Part shown: positions 42,385 through 52,260 of the stretch, piece after piece
How positions within the stretch are numbered: position 1 is the stretch's first letter
How the letters are laid out: every line of letters starts with the position of its first letter
Assembly (NCBI GenBank): GCA_036835375.1
Contig: DAITMB010000012.1
Location: 1-64,000 of the forward strand
From: JANQTF01 sp036835375
GTDB taxonomy: Bacteria > Bacteroidota > Bacteroidia > J057
Direction: 5' to 3'
DNA length: 64,000 nt
Made by a program: the position numbers and the translations under genes
The notes under the pieces: model-generated
What the model saw: only the letters and a program-made list of their open reading frames with translations
Told to the model about the DNA's origin: nothing
The model's database searches: none

Positions 42385-45300
42385 ATGTTGCTCCATCTTG
42401 CGGTAGTATTGGCCCTCTTGGGCTGTGAATCTTCGTATTCTTCCGCAACATCAGAAGTGCAGTCCAGCACTTCTGCAGGGTCTGCTCCTATTTTTCGCCT
42501 GCTCTCTCCGGCAGAGTGTGGGATCGCATTTGAAAATGCCCTCCCTGAAAATGACCAGCTCAACATCCTTTCCTACGAATATTTTTACAATGGCGGCGGC
42601 GTTGCCATCGGTGACATCAACGGCGACGGCCTGCCGGATGTGGTCTTCACAGCCAATCTCGTCGCAAATCGTCTTTATCTCAACTAGGGAGACCTACGAT
42701 TTCGGGAGGCTTCTGCAGAGACAGGCTTCGTGAGCCGAGCTGGCTGGAAGACTGGCGTGGTAATGGCCGACGTCAATGCAGATGGTCACCTGGATATTTA
42801 TGTGTGTAGATCGGGACTATTGAAGGAAGAAGAGAGGAGAAACGAGCTATTTATTAATCAAGGTGACGGAACTTTTGTCGAGGAAGCGGCCAAATATGGC
42901 TTGGACGACCCAGGGTATTCTACACACGCCGTATTTTTCGATTACGACCGCGACGGAGATCTCGATTGCTTTGTGCTCAACCACGGCCTTAAGCCCAGCT
43001 TTAATCTTGGCATAGCGCAAGTCAAGTCCCAGCGAGTACCATTTTTTGGAGATCGTCTCTATCGGAATGACGGCGGCACCTTTACCGATGTCAGCGCCGA
43101 GGCAGGGATCATTGGTAACGCCATAGGATTTGGTCTCAGCGTCACAGTCGAAGATTTTGACCGCGACGGCTGGCCCGATCTTTTCGTGGCCAATGATTAC
43201 CTGGAGCAGGATTATGTTTATCGAAATCTCGGTAATGGCCGCTTTCAGGAAATACTCGACCCGAGCATGGCGCACACCTCCCACTTCTCGATGGGCTCTG
43301 ATGCAGGCGATGTCAACCGCGATGGGTGGCCCGACCTCATGGTCCTCGACATGCTGCCACCTGATAACTACGGACAAAAAGTTCTCAAAGGGCCCGACAA
43401 CTACGACCGCTACCAGATGCAGGTACAAGCTGGATTTTACCATCAACAGATGCGCAGCACCCTCCAGCTCAACCTCGGTCGTGGACTGGGACAGGGACAA
43501 GCTTTTGCTGAAATCGCCCAAATGGCCGGAATTGCTAGCACGGATTGGAGTTGGTCCCCCCTCTTTGCGGATTTTGATAATGACGGCGACCTTGACCTGC
43601 ACGTCACGAACGGCTATGTGCGGGCCAGTACTCATTTGGACTTTATTAAATATGACTATCCGCAGGCGCAAGAAATGGCTCAGCTTGCTGGCAAAACCTT
43701 GAGTGATGGAGAAGTATCCCGGAGAATACCTTCGATCCACATCACCAATGAGATATTCAGCAATGAAGGGGAAGGGCTTACATTTCGGCAAATGACCAAA
43801 GAATGGGGCTTGGATCGCCCCTCATTCTCTCAGGGTGCCGCCTATGGAGACCTTGACCTTGACGGAGATCTCGACTTAGTGGTCAACAATTTGAAAGCTC
43901 CTGCCTTCGTCTATGAAAATTTGTCGGGCGGTAGATCCCTACAACTGAGTCTGGTCGGTACGCCACACAATCGATTGGGCCAGGGAGCCGTCGTGATCGC
44001 GTGGATTCAGGGGCTACCCCATCGTCGAATGCTCATGACCACCAGAGGCTACCAGAGCAGTGTGGAACCGATGATTCATATCGGACTGGGGGAGCAGGCA
44101 CAAGCAGACAGCCTTCACCTCATTTGGCCCAATGGCGATTTTCAGCGGATCGGATCGCTAGCTGCTGGAAGACACATTATTTCCTGGCAAAAAGGGTTTC
44201 CGGCATATCGTGGCTTGCCCATTCAGCCTAACCACATGCAGACGAAAGGATTCACTCATCAAGAAAATGACGAGGTAGAATTTAAAACGCAACCCTTGAT
44301 CCCGCACATGCTTGGCAGAATGGGGCCTTGTCTTGCGGCCAATGTCCTTGGTCCGCGCAACGGGGAAATTTTTGTAGGAGGTGGGCCGGGGCAGGCGGCC
44401 ATGCGGATGGAATATGATTTGGTCGGTGACCAGGTAAACTGGCGCTCCTTTCCACTTCCGGGCACAGAAGCAGCAGAGGTCACCGACATAGCGCTGTTTG
44501 ATGCAGATGGGGATGGAGACCTCGACTTGTACCTCGTGGTGGGAGGGCACACTGCTTCGCAGGCAGGTCCGCTACTGGAAGACATCCTCTTGCTTCGAGA
44601 AGGGAATGAATTTCGTCGGGCACCTCATCCATTGCCACCCCAGGTGAGAAGTGGCGCTTGCGTTGCGGTAGGAGATGCCGATGGGGATGGCGATCTTGAT
44701 TTGTTCATTGGAGGGAGGGTCAAGCCGGGGCAATATCCTCTCAGCCCCTACAGTGCGCTGTTGCTCAATGATGGCAAAGGACAATTCACCTCCGCCACCG
44801 AGGCATATTTTGGGACAGAAAAATTGGGGATGATCTCCGATGCGCAGTGGGATGACCTTGACGGAGATGGGCGAGCAGAACTGATTCTGCTCGGCGAATG
44901 GAAGTCCATTCAGGTGTTTGGGTGGAAAGATGGAACATTTCAAGACAGAAGTGCGGAGTGGGGATTGACTCAGAGCACAGGCTTGTGGAACAAGCTGACG
45001 ATCGGCGATGTCGATGGAGATGGCGATCTGGACCTGATATGCGGGAACATGGGCGAAAATACCTACTGGCGAGTTCTTCCGGGGGAGCCACTGCGGCTGT
45101 ATGCGGCTGACTTTGACCGAAACGGCAGCATTGATCCGATCATGACCCATTTTCTTGGCGGCAAAGAAGTCCCCTTAGCGTCGAGAGACGAGTTGCTAGG
45201 CCATCTCAGGTATTTGCAGAAACAATTCCCCCGCTACGAAGACTACGCCCGCGCCGACATTCATCAATTGCTTCGTCCCGAAGAGATCGCAGGGGCGCAA

Positions 45301-45711
45301 GTATTTGAAGCAAGGCAGCTACAATCTGGGTGGTGGGAGCAGCGAGATGGGAAATTTCATTTTCACCCTTGGCCACCCATGGCTCAAATAGCGCCTGTAT
45401 TTGGGCAAGTGCTTGATGATCTCAATGGCGATGGCTATCCCGATGTGCTGCTCGCAGGCAATTTTTACCCTACCAAAGCCGAGACAGGGCGATACGATGC
45501 TGGCTCGGGCTGCGTGCTCTATGGAGACGGCAAGGGCGGTTTTCGCGCCGAGTTGTCAGGCGTGCAGGGAATCTGGTTGACGGGCGACATTCGAGATCTG
45601 ATCTCCGTCCCCATTGGGGAGGAGGAGCGGCTCACCATCGCTGTGCGGAATGCGAGCCCTTGGATTTGGGTAAAAAGTAAGCGCCACTTTAGTAAGAAAA
45701 ACCTCCCGTGA
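42385..45711 (+). pseudogene. FG-GAP/ASPIC (UnbV) lipoprotein, interrupted by one in-frame TAG
   Basis: Read through, this is a surface lipoprotein of about 1108 residues. The first 100 codons encode a lipobox signal peptide (MLLHLAVVLALLGC, Cys14 lipidated) and the first FG-GAP repeat (GVAIGDINGDGLPDVVFTANLVANRLYLN), then a TAG stop at 42685-42687. The same frame continues without another stop for 3024 bases: GDLRFREASAETGF, calcium-binding-type DxDxDG repeats (DVNADGHLD, DYDRDGDLD, DADGDGDLD and others), and an ASPIC/UnbV domain (RLGQGAVVIAWIQG...HLIWPNGD). Family members usually have Lys or Gln where the TAG is, so one base change explains the break. It may be a recent pseudogene, a sequencing error or a read-through gene; an internal start (GTG at 42730) would lose the export signal. 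Confidence 0.9.
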
Positions 45712-45808
45712 AGAAAGCTTCTTACTCGCGACACAGGCAAAAATTGCAAATAAGAACTTGCTTTTTTGTGGAAAAGGGGCTGTATAAGCTCTTAGGGCAC
45801 ATTAAAAT

Positions 45809-45826
45809 ATTACGAAATTTCGTAAT
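45809..45826 (+). repeat. Perfect 18-base palindrome upstream of the SirB1-like gene
   Basis: ATTACGAAATTTCGTAAT is its own reverse complement. It lies 94 bases before the start of the 45921 gene and 98 bases after the FG-GAP stop. No T-run follows, so an operator is more likely than a terminator. Confidence 0.55.
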
Positions 45827-45920
45827 TTATAATCACTGGAGCGTGTAAGCTGGTTATTAATGTTGTTTTTTGAATGGTTGAAGAGTAGTTTAGTATTGTG
45901 AGGCAAATAAGCGGCTTACT

Positions 45921-46778
45921 ATGATGCCCACGACAGAACAACTTCCTTTCTTGTTGCATCTCTTGGAAGATCGTAGCCCGATCGTCCGCCAAGAGGTAAA
46001 GCGTGCTCTGATTGATTTCGGTCATTTTTTGCGACCAACGACCAGGTCTTGGGCGGCTAGCCAAAGCGATGCTGTTCGCCAGGAATGGGAGCATATTTGT
46101 ACCACGGCTGAAGAAAAAGCGCTCGAAAATAGCTGGCTTTCCTGGTTGCTCATGGAGTCACAAGCTCAGCAGCTGGAAGCTGGCATGATGGCCCTAGAGT
46201 TCGGCGGCAGCTATTCGAAAGACTTCATCCGAGCATCCCTGGACCACTTGATCGAAGGGTTTTATGCTTCTGGCGTCCAGCGCAGCGCCGAAGGGTTGAT
46301 GAATTATCTATTTCACATCGCGGGTTTCGAGCACAGCCTCCGCGAGCAGACCTACTTGCAACATCGACTTGGTTATCTCCTCCGCTATCATCGTGGCAGC
46401 CAGTTGGGCCTTGGCATCCTGGCCGTCATCGTAGCACTACAAGTGGACATTCCTCTGGCGCTTGTGCGCTTGCAAGGCAACTGGTTGCTCTTGGATTGTA
46501 GCACCGGCGAGGACATTCTGTATAATCCAGAGCACAAGGGCGCCCGGCTGATTCGCAGCGTAGCCATGTGTCAGGAGGAGGCTTATCGCCGAGATCACCT
46601 CGATACGCGCAACCTGGCGGCGACATCAGAAGAAATTCTGCTGGAAATTATCGAGTCACATCTCGAAGGCTACAAGCGCAGTGGATTGCGGCAGCGTGAG
46701 GAAGAAATGAAAGAAAAATACCGCGACCTCAGTCGCGAAATCGACCGGAGGCAATTCGTTGACTACCTCGCAGAATAG
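45921..46778 (+). CDS. SirB1/transglutaminase-like protein
   Basis: A 285-residue soluble protein. The middle resembles the SirB1 N-terminal (transglutaminase-like) family: LMNYLFHIAGFEHSLREQTYLQHRLGYLLRYHRGSQLGLGILAVIVALQVDIPLALVRLQGNWLLLD, where the usual RGNPxSL block is altered to RGSQLGL. The first 90 residues are HEAT-like helices (LLEDRSPIVRQEVKRALIDFG), and the end is a charged coiled coil (LRQREEEMKEKYRDLSREIDRRQF). No catalytic triad can be assigned. The gene is alone, with a palindrome upstream and a strong terminator after it (46862-46890). Confidence 0.7.
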   Translation: MMPTTEQLPFLLHLLEDRSPIVRQEVKRALIDFGHFLRPTTRSWAASQSDAVRQEWEHICTTAEEKALENSWLSWLLMESQAQQLEAGMMALEFGGSYSKDFIRASLDHLIEGFYASGVQRSAEGLMNYLFHIAGFEHSLREQTYLQHRLGYLLRYHRGSQLGLGILAVIVALQVDIPLALVRLQGNWLLLDCSTGEDILYNPEHKGARLIRSVAMCQEEAYRRDHLDTRNLAATSEEILLEIIESHLEGYKRSGLRQREEEMKEKYRDLSREIDRRQFVDYLAE

Positions 46779-46861
46779 TCCTCTTGACTTCGTAGAGAAG
46801 AAGGTTTCCGCAAGCAAATAAGCAAGCGGGATCATGAGTTGGTATTGTGGTTCATAGGGCG

Positions 46862-46890
46862 GCCCACGGCGATTTCGTCGTGGGCTTTTT
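46862..46890 (+). terminator. Terminator after the SirB1-like gene
   Basis: GCCCACG-GCG pairs with CGT-CGTGGGC (one G-U) around an ATTT tetraloop, followed directly by TTTTT (46886-46890). It ends the plus-strand transcript just before the convergent dipeptidase gene. Confidence 0.85.
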
Positions 46891-46895
46891 GGATA

Positions 46896-48143
46896 TCAAT
46901 TGCTGGCGGCAATTTGCTCCACGCTCCGCCATACCCGCAAGAGGTTGCCAGCACATATTTTTTCGATGTCGGCCTCCGAATACCCGCGACGAAGCAGCTC
47001 AGCGAGCAAGTGAGGATACATGGATACGTCACTCAAACCTTTAGGCACCATGCCTACGCCATCAAAGTCGGATCCAAGGCCCACGTGATCAATGCCCGCC
47101 AAAGCCACCACCCGATCAATGTGATCTGCGACCACACCCACGGTTCCGGTGAGGGTGTCTTGTGGCTCAAAGTAGTGGCTTACATGCGCATTGTAAGCCG
47201 AGTCGAAATGCTCGGCTTGGTGTTCTTCCATCCAGACCAAGATCTTGTCGCGGTGTTGCTCCCAGGTCTTGGCGGGAAGACTTCCGGTGAAAAAAGAGCC
47301 AAAATTGATCATCACCACACCACCGTTTCCGGCAAGGGCTTTGAGCATATCGTCACTCATGTTTCGCTCTAGGCCAGGGGTGAAATATCGACTAGCGGAA
47401 TGGGAGGCAATCACGGGTGCCGTGGTGTTGCGGAGGGTCTGGTAGAAAGCACTGTCGGAGACGTGAGAAATGTCCACCATGATGCCGAGTCGATTCATTT
47501 CGGTAATAACCTCTTTCCCAAAGGGGCTGATGCCTCCCCAGGTCCGGGTGCTGTCGTAAGAGGAGTCGCAGATGCGATTGTCTCGCGCGTGGGTGAGGGT
47601 GATGTAGCGAATGCCACGGTCAAAAAAATGCTTCAAATGCGCCAGGTTGTCCTCAATTCCCGACCCATTTTCCATGCCTAAGGGCAAGGAGATTTTGCCT
47701 GATGCGAAGTTGGCTTCGATTTCGTCGGGACGAGTGGCGATCGCAGCCTTGTCCGGATGGAGGCTTTTGAGTCGCTCTACCATGTCGATCAGGCTGTCAG
47801 CCAATGCAAATGATTTTCCCGGCACATCCTGGTAACTCGAAGGCAGGTAAATCGACATGAAAGGCGCATCTAAGCCGCCAGCACGCGCTCTGACAAAGTC
47901 GAAATGTCCATCGGGCGTGACCTCGCCAATGCTGAGGTACTCGCGCTCCAAGCGAAAATGTTGTACTTTCATTCGATAAGGCAAATCCACATGGCCATCG
48001 ACGATCAAGTATCGTTTCGCCAATTCCTCTGCCCGCTGGTCCCAGTCTGGCGCTTCTTGACCGCCGCGCTCGGTCTTAGGTTCACACCCCAGCATGGCCA
48101 ATGTCAACAGCACACATGCGGAGAAGAAGATGGATTTCGCCAT
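46896..48143 (-). CDS. Membrane dipeptidase (M19) lipoprotein
   Basis: A zinc dipeptidase of the renal dipeptidase family that hydrolyses dipeptides, here probably periplasmic. The 415-residue protein begins with a lipobox (MAKSIFFSACVLLTLAMLGC), then shows the metal motif VDGHVDLPYRM (HxD), the bridging Glu in SLPLGMENGSGIED, and IASHSASRYFTPGLERNMSDDMLKALAGNGGVV and GLGSDFDGVGMVPKGLSDVSMYPHLL in the right order. The frame is open 29 codons upstream without a signal peptide, so 48143 is the start. It follows the SH3-domain lipoprotein gene (90-base gap, same strand), likely one transcript. Confidence 0.93.
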   Translation of the reverse strand: MAKSIFFSACVLLTLAMLGCEPKTERGGQEAPDWDQRAEELAKRYLIVDGHVDLPYRMKVQHFRLEREYLSIGEVTPDGHFDFVRARAGGLDAPFMSIYLPSSYQDVPGKSFALADSLIDMVERLKSLHPDKAAIATRPDEIEANFASGKISLPLGMENGSGIEDNLAHLKHFFDRGIRYITLTHARDNRICDSSYDSTRTWGGISPFGKEVITEMNRLGIMVDISHVSDSAFYQTLRNTTAPVIASHSASRYFTPGLERNMSDDMLKALAGNGGVVMINFGSFFTGSLPAKTWEQHRDKILVWMEEHQAEHFDSAYNAHVSHYFEPQDTLTGTVGVVADHIDRVVALAGIDHVGLGSDFDGVGMVPKGLSDVSMYPHLLAELLRRGYSEADIEKICAGNLLRVWRSVEQIAASN

Positions 48144-48233
48144 AAAATGCAGTGTAAAAGTCTCGTCAAAGAAAACAAGGAAGATGCGTAGTGGAGCACG
48201 AAAGAATGGAGATGTTGGATCCGTAACCACGTG

Positions 48234-49424
48234 TCAATGATTGAAGAGCTGCTCCGTGTATCTAGCGATTTCTTCATTGTATTTGCCACCTGACGCATCC
48301 ACGAGTTGGAGAAGCGCCTTGGTTTTGGTCGCCAATTCGCTGTTTGGATATCGTTGCACAGCGCTTTCCCAGGCATTTCGCGTTTCTGGAAGGATATTTT
48401 TGGTTTCATAATCATAGATCGACGTGTTGTCTGAACCAGCTAGAAACATGGCCGACATCCACTGAGCGCGGTGCGTGGCCTCCTCGACCATCACAAAATG
48501 AGGATACTCCATGGCGAGGGCTTCCCATGATGCTGCCCGGTACCCGAGTTCGTCCCAAGTGATCAAGAGCGCTGCGTCGGACATCGAGGGCTGTTTGAAG
48601 GTTTGGAGCCGCAGGGTCAGGAATTGTTGGAGGGCAGGACTGACTTTTCGATCGAAAAGATCAAAAAGCGCTTGCTCATCTATTGCAGGGAAAATCATGC
48701 CTTCCATAGTCTGAAGCACAAATCCGTTGTCTTTCAGCGCTTGTGTAATTGGGAAGGTACTCATGTCGAAGGTACCCTCATACACTTGCTCGTAATGACG
48801 ATCTTCCCAGGTCAGGGTGTCGGTCATGGCATAGAGGTCAGCGCTCATTTGAAGATTTTCGAGGAAATCACTCAACAACACATAGCAAGCATCTCCTAAT
48901 GAGGCCTGGTCGGAGACGAGTTGTCCACGAACGTATTCCCAAGCCTTTCCGGCTGAAGCGAGCTCATGGGGTGGAAGTGTCTGGAGAAATTGGCTCAGAT
49001 TGGTAAGTTGCCCCAAGTCCGGTGAAGTAGCAGCAGCCCCTGCATACACGAGCTTGACGGCGCCTCCAAACACATATCCGGTTTCTTCTTCTGGCCGAGT
49101 CGTTTTGACGAGGTAATAAGGTGCGGTGTAAAACCTGCCGCGAAGGGTAGCGGTGTCCTCCATGGGAGAAGTTTCTCCCATCCCGATCAGGAATTCGCCT
49201 ACGCTTACCCTGGTCACTACATCGGACGGCTGCTGAGGCTGGGTGCGAAGGCGAAGATTGTTCACCATCACCGCGTAGAGCATCGTTTCGGGTAGTGAAT
49301 CTAGCGAACTCACGGTGGAGGTAGATCCTTCGGATGGCGCAGCAGCTGGGCCGCAGCCCGACATGGCCAGCAGGAAAGTCCCGCTAAGCAGCGAAAACAA
49401 CAAAAGGCGGGAATATCGAAACAT
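48234..49424 (-). CDS. Lipoprotein with bacterial SH3-like domain, unknown function
   Basis: A 396-residue lipoprotein: signal peptide with lipobox MFRYSRLLLFSLLSGTFLLAMSGC. Residues 50-130 look like a bacterial SH3 domain (LYAVMVNNLRLRTQPQQPSDVVTRVSVGEFLIGMG...GYVFGGAVKLVY), a fold that binds wall peptides. The rest (about 150-396) is helical and ends in a TPR-like pair (ETRNAWESAVQRYPNSELATKTKALLQLV). Transcribed with the M19 dipeptidase, so a joint role in peptide or cell-wall turnover is plausible but not shown. Confidence 0.8.
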   Translation of the reverse strand: MFRYSRLLLFSLLSGTFLLAMSGCGPAAAPSEGSTSTVSSLDSLPETMLYAVMVNNLRLRTQPQQPSDVVTRVSVGEFLIGMGETSPMEDTATLRGRFYTAPYYLVKTTRPEEETGYVFGGAVKLVYAGAAATSPDLGQLTNLSQFLQTLPPHELASAGKAWEYVRGQLVSDQASLGDACYVLLSDFLENLQMSADLYAMTDTLTWEDRHYEQVYEGTFDMSTFPITQALKDNGFVLQTMEGMIFPAIDEQALFDLFDRKVSPALQQFLTLRLQTFKQPSMSDAALLITWDELGYRAASWEALAMEYPHFVMVEEATHRAQWMSAMFLAGSDNTSIYDYETKNILPETRNAWESAVQRYPNSELATKTKALLQLVDASGGKYNEEIARYTEQLFNH

Positions 49425-49744
49425 GGGTGGGTGAGGATTGATGTGAAGATGTGAAGGTAATGGTTAATTGTGAATGGGAGGGAATGCTCCAGAATGCGAA
49501 GGGGAGGGTTTTTACCATAAAATCAAAAAAACCATCAAAGACACCCTTGAATTCTGTTAATATTGGACTCGATCAGGATGGAGGCGAATACTTGAAATTT
49601 CTTTGATGGATCACTCATCAAAGGAATGCACGGTTAACATGGCCAATCAACTTGAAGGGTGCTCGGTACCTTTCCTATATCGCCCAAACAGGCGATGGAT
49701 AGTCCTCTTGAAAGTGCTGATCTCTGGAACACCATCTGACAATC
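49425..49744. other. 320-base intergenic region
   Basis: Between the SH3 lipoprotein (minus) and the small membrane protein (plus), so it should hold both promoters. I see no RNA gene, repeat or strong promoter match. Confidence 0.4.
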
Positions 49745-50032
49745 ATGGCTTCTACACGAACACACGCCGTATTGATCGCCTTTGGAGGGATGCTACTGGT
49801 CGCAGTTGCGAGCCTGTCGGGCATCTTTTTTTTAGCGAAAGTCTGGCCATTTCCCCGAGCTCAGGGCTTCAGCTATGTCGCGCATGCCCCAATGGCACTG
49901 GGATTTGGGGTGCTGTGTAGCATTGTGTGCCTGGTTGCGGGACTCCTCCGGCCTGCCCATGCGAAATGGTGGCTTGTGGGCAGTGTCTTGGCAAGCTGGT
50001 GCTTCAGTTTGATCGTGTGGAGCATAAGGTAA
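49745..50032 (+). CDS. Small three-helix membrane protein, unknown
   Basis: A 95-residue hydrophobic protein with three membrane helices (AVLIAFGGMLLVAVASLSGIFFL, FSYVAHAPMALGFGVLCSIVCLVAGLL, WWLVGSVLASWCFSLIVW). No family is recognised. Convergent with the MscS gene. Coding is supported by the regular hydrophobic pattern and by an ATG at the start, but it could be spurious. Confidence 0.55.
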   Translation: MASTRTHAVLIAFGGMLLVAVASLSGIFFLAKVWPFPRAQGFSYVAHAPMALGFGVLCSIVCLVAGLLRPAHAKWWLVGSVLASWCFSLIVWSIR

Positions 50033-50130
50033 ATGCCAGAGATGGCAAATGCTCCCATGACATTCGATTGAAATAAACCAAGATGTGTTTATCAATCAAT
50101 TCTACTTGGGCCTGAGGTTCCTTGGATGGC

Positions 50131-51159
50131 TCATCCTTCCATCATAATTCTCGTCCTGGGCAGGTAGTCCGGATAATTTTGCTGAATGAACTCGATCATT
50201 TTCTCTCTTACGAGCACCCGCAAGTCCCACGCCGTAGGAGAATTGTGTGCGCTAACCAAAATTCGCAGCTCCACCGTCGTTTCCTTAGCATCTGTCACCT
50301 GAAGGACTTTGGCTTTTCGGTCCCACAGCTCGGAGGCTTCGAGGATCCGATCCAGTTCCTTGCGGAGTGGGTCCATGGGCATTCGGTAATCCACGTGCAG
50401 GAATACACTCCCCACAATGTCGGAGGAGTTGCGGGTCCAGTTTTGAAAAGGCTTTTCAATAAAATAGTTAGTCGGCAACACGAGGCGACGCTTGTCCCAA
50501 AGGCGAATCACGACATAGGTGAGGTTGATTTCTTCTATCCAGCCCCATTCTCCTTCTACCACCACCGCATCCTCGATTCGGATGGGCTGGGCAATCGCGA
50601 TCTGGATACCTGCCAGGATAGTGCCCAAGATTTTCTGAGCCGCAAAACCCAGGATAATTCCAGCAATCCCCGCAGATGCGATCAGGCTCACCCCGACTTT
50701 TCGAATACTTTCAAAGGACATCAACCCCAGCGCAACCGCCATGATCACGATGCTCACCACCAATATTCGCTCAATGATGCGAAACTGGGTGAAGACCTTT
50801 CGAGCCTTGAGGTTGTCCGCTTCGTCAATGTCATATTGCTTCAGGACCAGATACTTGATCACACCCACCCCCTCGATCAGGGTCCAAGCAATGGTCCCAA
50901 TCAGGCAGAGGGATAAAATTTTCTGATACAGCTGCACCATCTCTCCAGGAGGCGTGGTGATGTAGATGGCTACACTCAGCCCAATACAAAGGCTGAGAAA
51001 AAACATCGGGAAATGGAGCATTTGCCGCTTTTTCCGCACCAGATCGGATTCAGGATTCCCATGCCGCCGTACGACCAAGTAAAAAATGAGCCAATATAGG
51101 CCGTAAATCACAACAAAAACGATGGCTGATATGCCAAAATAATGGAGTAACTCTTCCAT
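50131..51159 (-). CDS. MscS-family mechanosensitive channel
   Basis: A small-conductance mechanosensitive channel that releases solutes on osmotic downshock. The 342-residue protein has four or so N-terminal helices and the pore helix/beta domain in VGVSLIASAGIAGIILGFAAQKILGTILAGIQIAIAQPIRIEDAVVVEGEWGWIEEINLTYVVIRLWDKRRLVLPTNYF, which is the MscS signature with glycines and alanines spaced as in the pore-lining helix. The C-terminal cytosolic domain is of normal length. No fused sensor domain. Confidence 0.94.
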   Translation of the reverse strand: MEELLHYFGISAIVFVVIYGLYWLIFYLVVRRHGNPESDLVRKKRQMLHFPMFFLSLCIGLSVAIYITTPPGEMVQLYQKILSLCLIGTIAWTLIEGVGVIKYLVLKQYDIDEADNLKARKVFTQFRIIERILVVSIVIMAVALGLMSFESIRKVGVSLIASAGIAGIILGFAAQKILGTILAGIQIAIAQPIRIEDAVVVEGEWGWIEEINLTYVVIRLWDKRRLVLPTNYFIEKPFQNWTRNSSDIVGSVFLHVDYRMPMDPLRKELDRILEASELWDRKAKVLQVTDAKETTVELRILVSAHNSPTAWDLRVLVREKMIEFIQQNYPDYLPRTRIMMEG

Positions 51160-51419
51160 TGATAGCTAAAAAATGATCTGTGAACATGGCGGGGGGAAGG
51201 CCGCATTTTGCTACGTTCTCTGCGTGGCATCGTTGGGGAGAGGCATGATAAATCAATTCAGCTCTTCAAGCTATACAAGAAGTCCTGCATCACAAAAGAG
51301 TTGTCCCTGATTTGATGGGCGAATTTTTTATGCAACCGTCATGTCCAAAAGAAGAGCGATTGCCTGTTCCTTTCGCTAATTTGAGGGCGAAACTCGCGGT
51401 TTTTGCCTTATTTCATCTC

Positions 51420-52211
51420 ATGAACATTTCCCTCTCCTCCCACCATGCACTTGTCGGAGGGTCCACCCAAGGCATTGGATGGGCCACTGCCGAGACCCTG
51501 GCAGCGCTGGGTGCCACGGTGACCCTGCTGGCTCGCAACGAAGCGATGCTCTCCAACTTAGTCCCTACGCTTCCTCGTCCGGAAGGCCAGTCACACCATT
51601 ACCTAGTCGCCGATTTCACAGATCCTGAATCAGTGCGGAGCGTCGTAGCCAACCATCTCGCTGCCGGAAATCCAGAATTCAAGATCCTGATCAACAATAC
51701 CGGAGGCCCGCCGGGAGGCCCCATCAAGGACGCTTCCCTCAATGAATTTTACGCTGCCTACCACATGCACCTCGCCTGCAACCACCTGCTCGCCCAAACG
51801 CTCCTCCCTGGTATGGAAAAGGCTGGTTATGGTCGCATTGTAAATGTCATTTCTACTTCGGTCAAAATGCCACTTCCCGGCTTGGGTGTGTCCAATACCA
51901 CCCGTGGCGCAGTCGCCAGTTGGGCAAAGACCCTCTCCCTGGAGGTCGCACACCTTGGAATCACCGTCAACAATGTCTTGCCGGGATTCACCCAAACGGC
52001 CCGTCTCGACCAAATCATCGACAACAAGGTAGCCAAGTCGGGTAGGAGCCGGGAAGCGGTCATCGCAGAATACCTCGATACGGTGCCCGCTCGGCGATTT
52101 GCCGATCCACAAGAAACCGCCAACGTGATCGCCTTTCTTTGCACTCCTGCGGCGGCCTATGTCAATGGGGTCAACCTCCCGGTGGACGGCGGCAGAACGG
52201 GGAGCTTATAG
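51420..52211 (+). CDS. SDR-family protein lacking the catalytic Tyr-Lys pair
   Basis: A 263-residue short-chain dehydrogenase/reductase fold. The NAD(P)-binding motif is present (LVGGSTQGIG, INNTGGPPGG), and the catalytic-Ser region reads VISTSVKMPLPG, but the position of the active-site Tyr is Ser158 and that of the Lys is Arg162 (GVSNTTRGAVASW). A subfamily with this substitution is known beside aromatic-degradation genes. It probably does not reduce ketones as FabG does; it might work as a hydratase-, decarboxylase- or partner-type protein. The ATG at 51420 is chosen for its fit to the Rossmann N terminus. It is 49 bases ahead of the aldehyde dehydrogenase, same strand. Confidence 0.9.
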   Translation: MNISLSSHHALVGGSTQGIGWATAETLAALGATVTLLARNEAMLSNLVPTLPRPEGQSHHYLVADFTDPESVRSVVANHLAAGNPEFKILINNTGGPPGGPIKDASLNEFYAAYHMHLACNHLLAQTLLPGMEKAGYGRIVNVISTSVKMPLPGLGVSNTTRGAVASWAKTLSLEVAHLGITVNNVLPGFTQTARLDQIIDNKVAKSGRSREAVIAEYLDTVPARRFADPQETANVIAFLCTPAAAYVNGVNLPVDGGRTGSL

Positions 52212-52260
52212 TAAAAGCACTTACGGCGCTCTACCTTTTTTCTTATCAACCTCCTTCACC

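Noticed and set aside
42730..45711. Independent gene starting at the GTG at 42730
   Set aside because: It would begin in the middle of an FG-GAP repeat and lack the export signal; the frame continues from the upstream lipoprotein start across one TAG.
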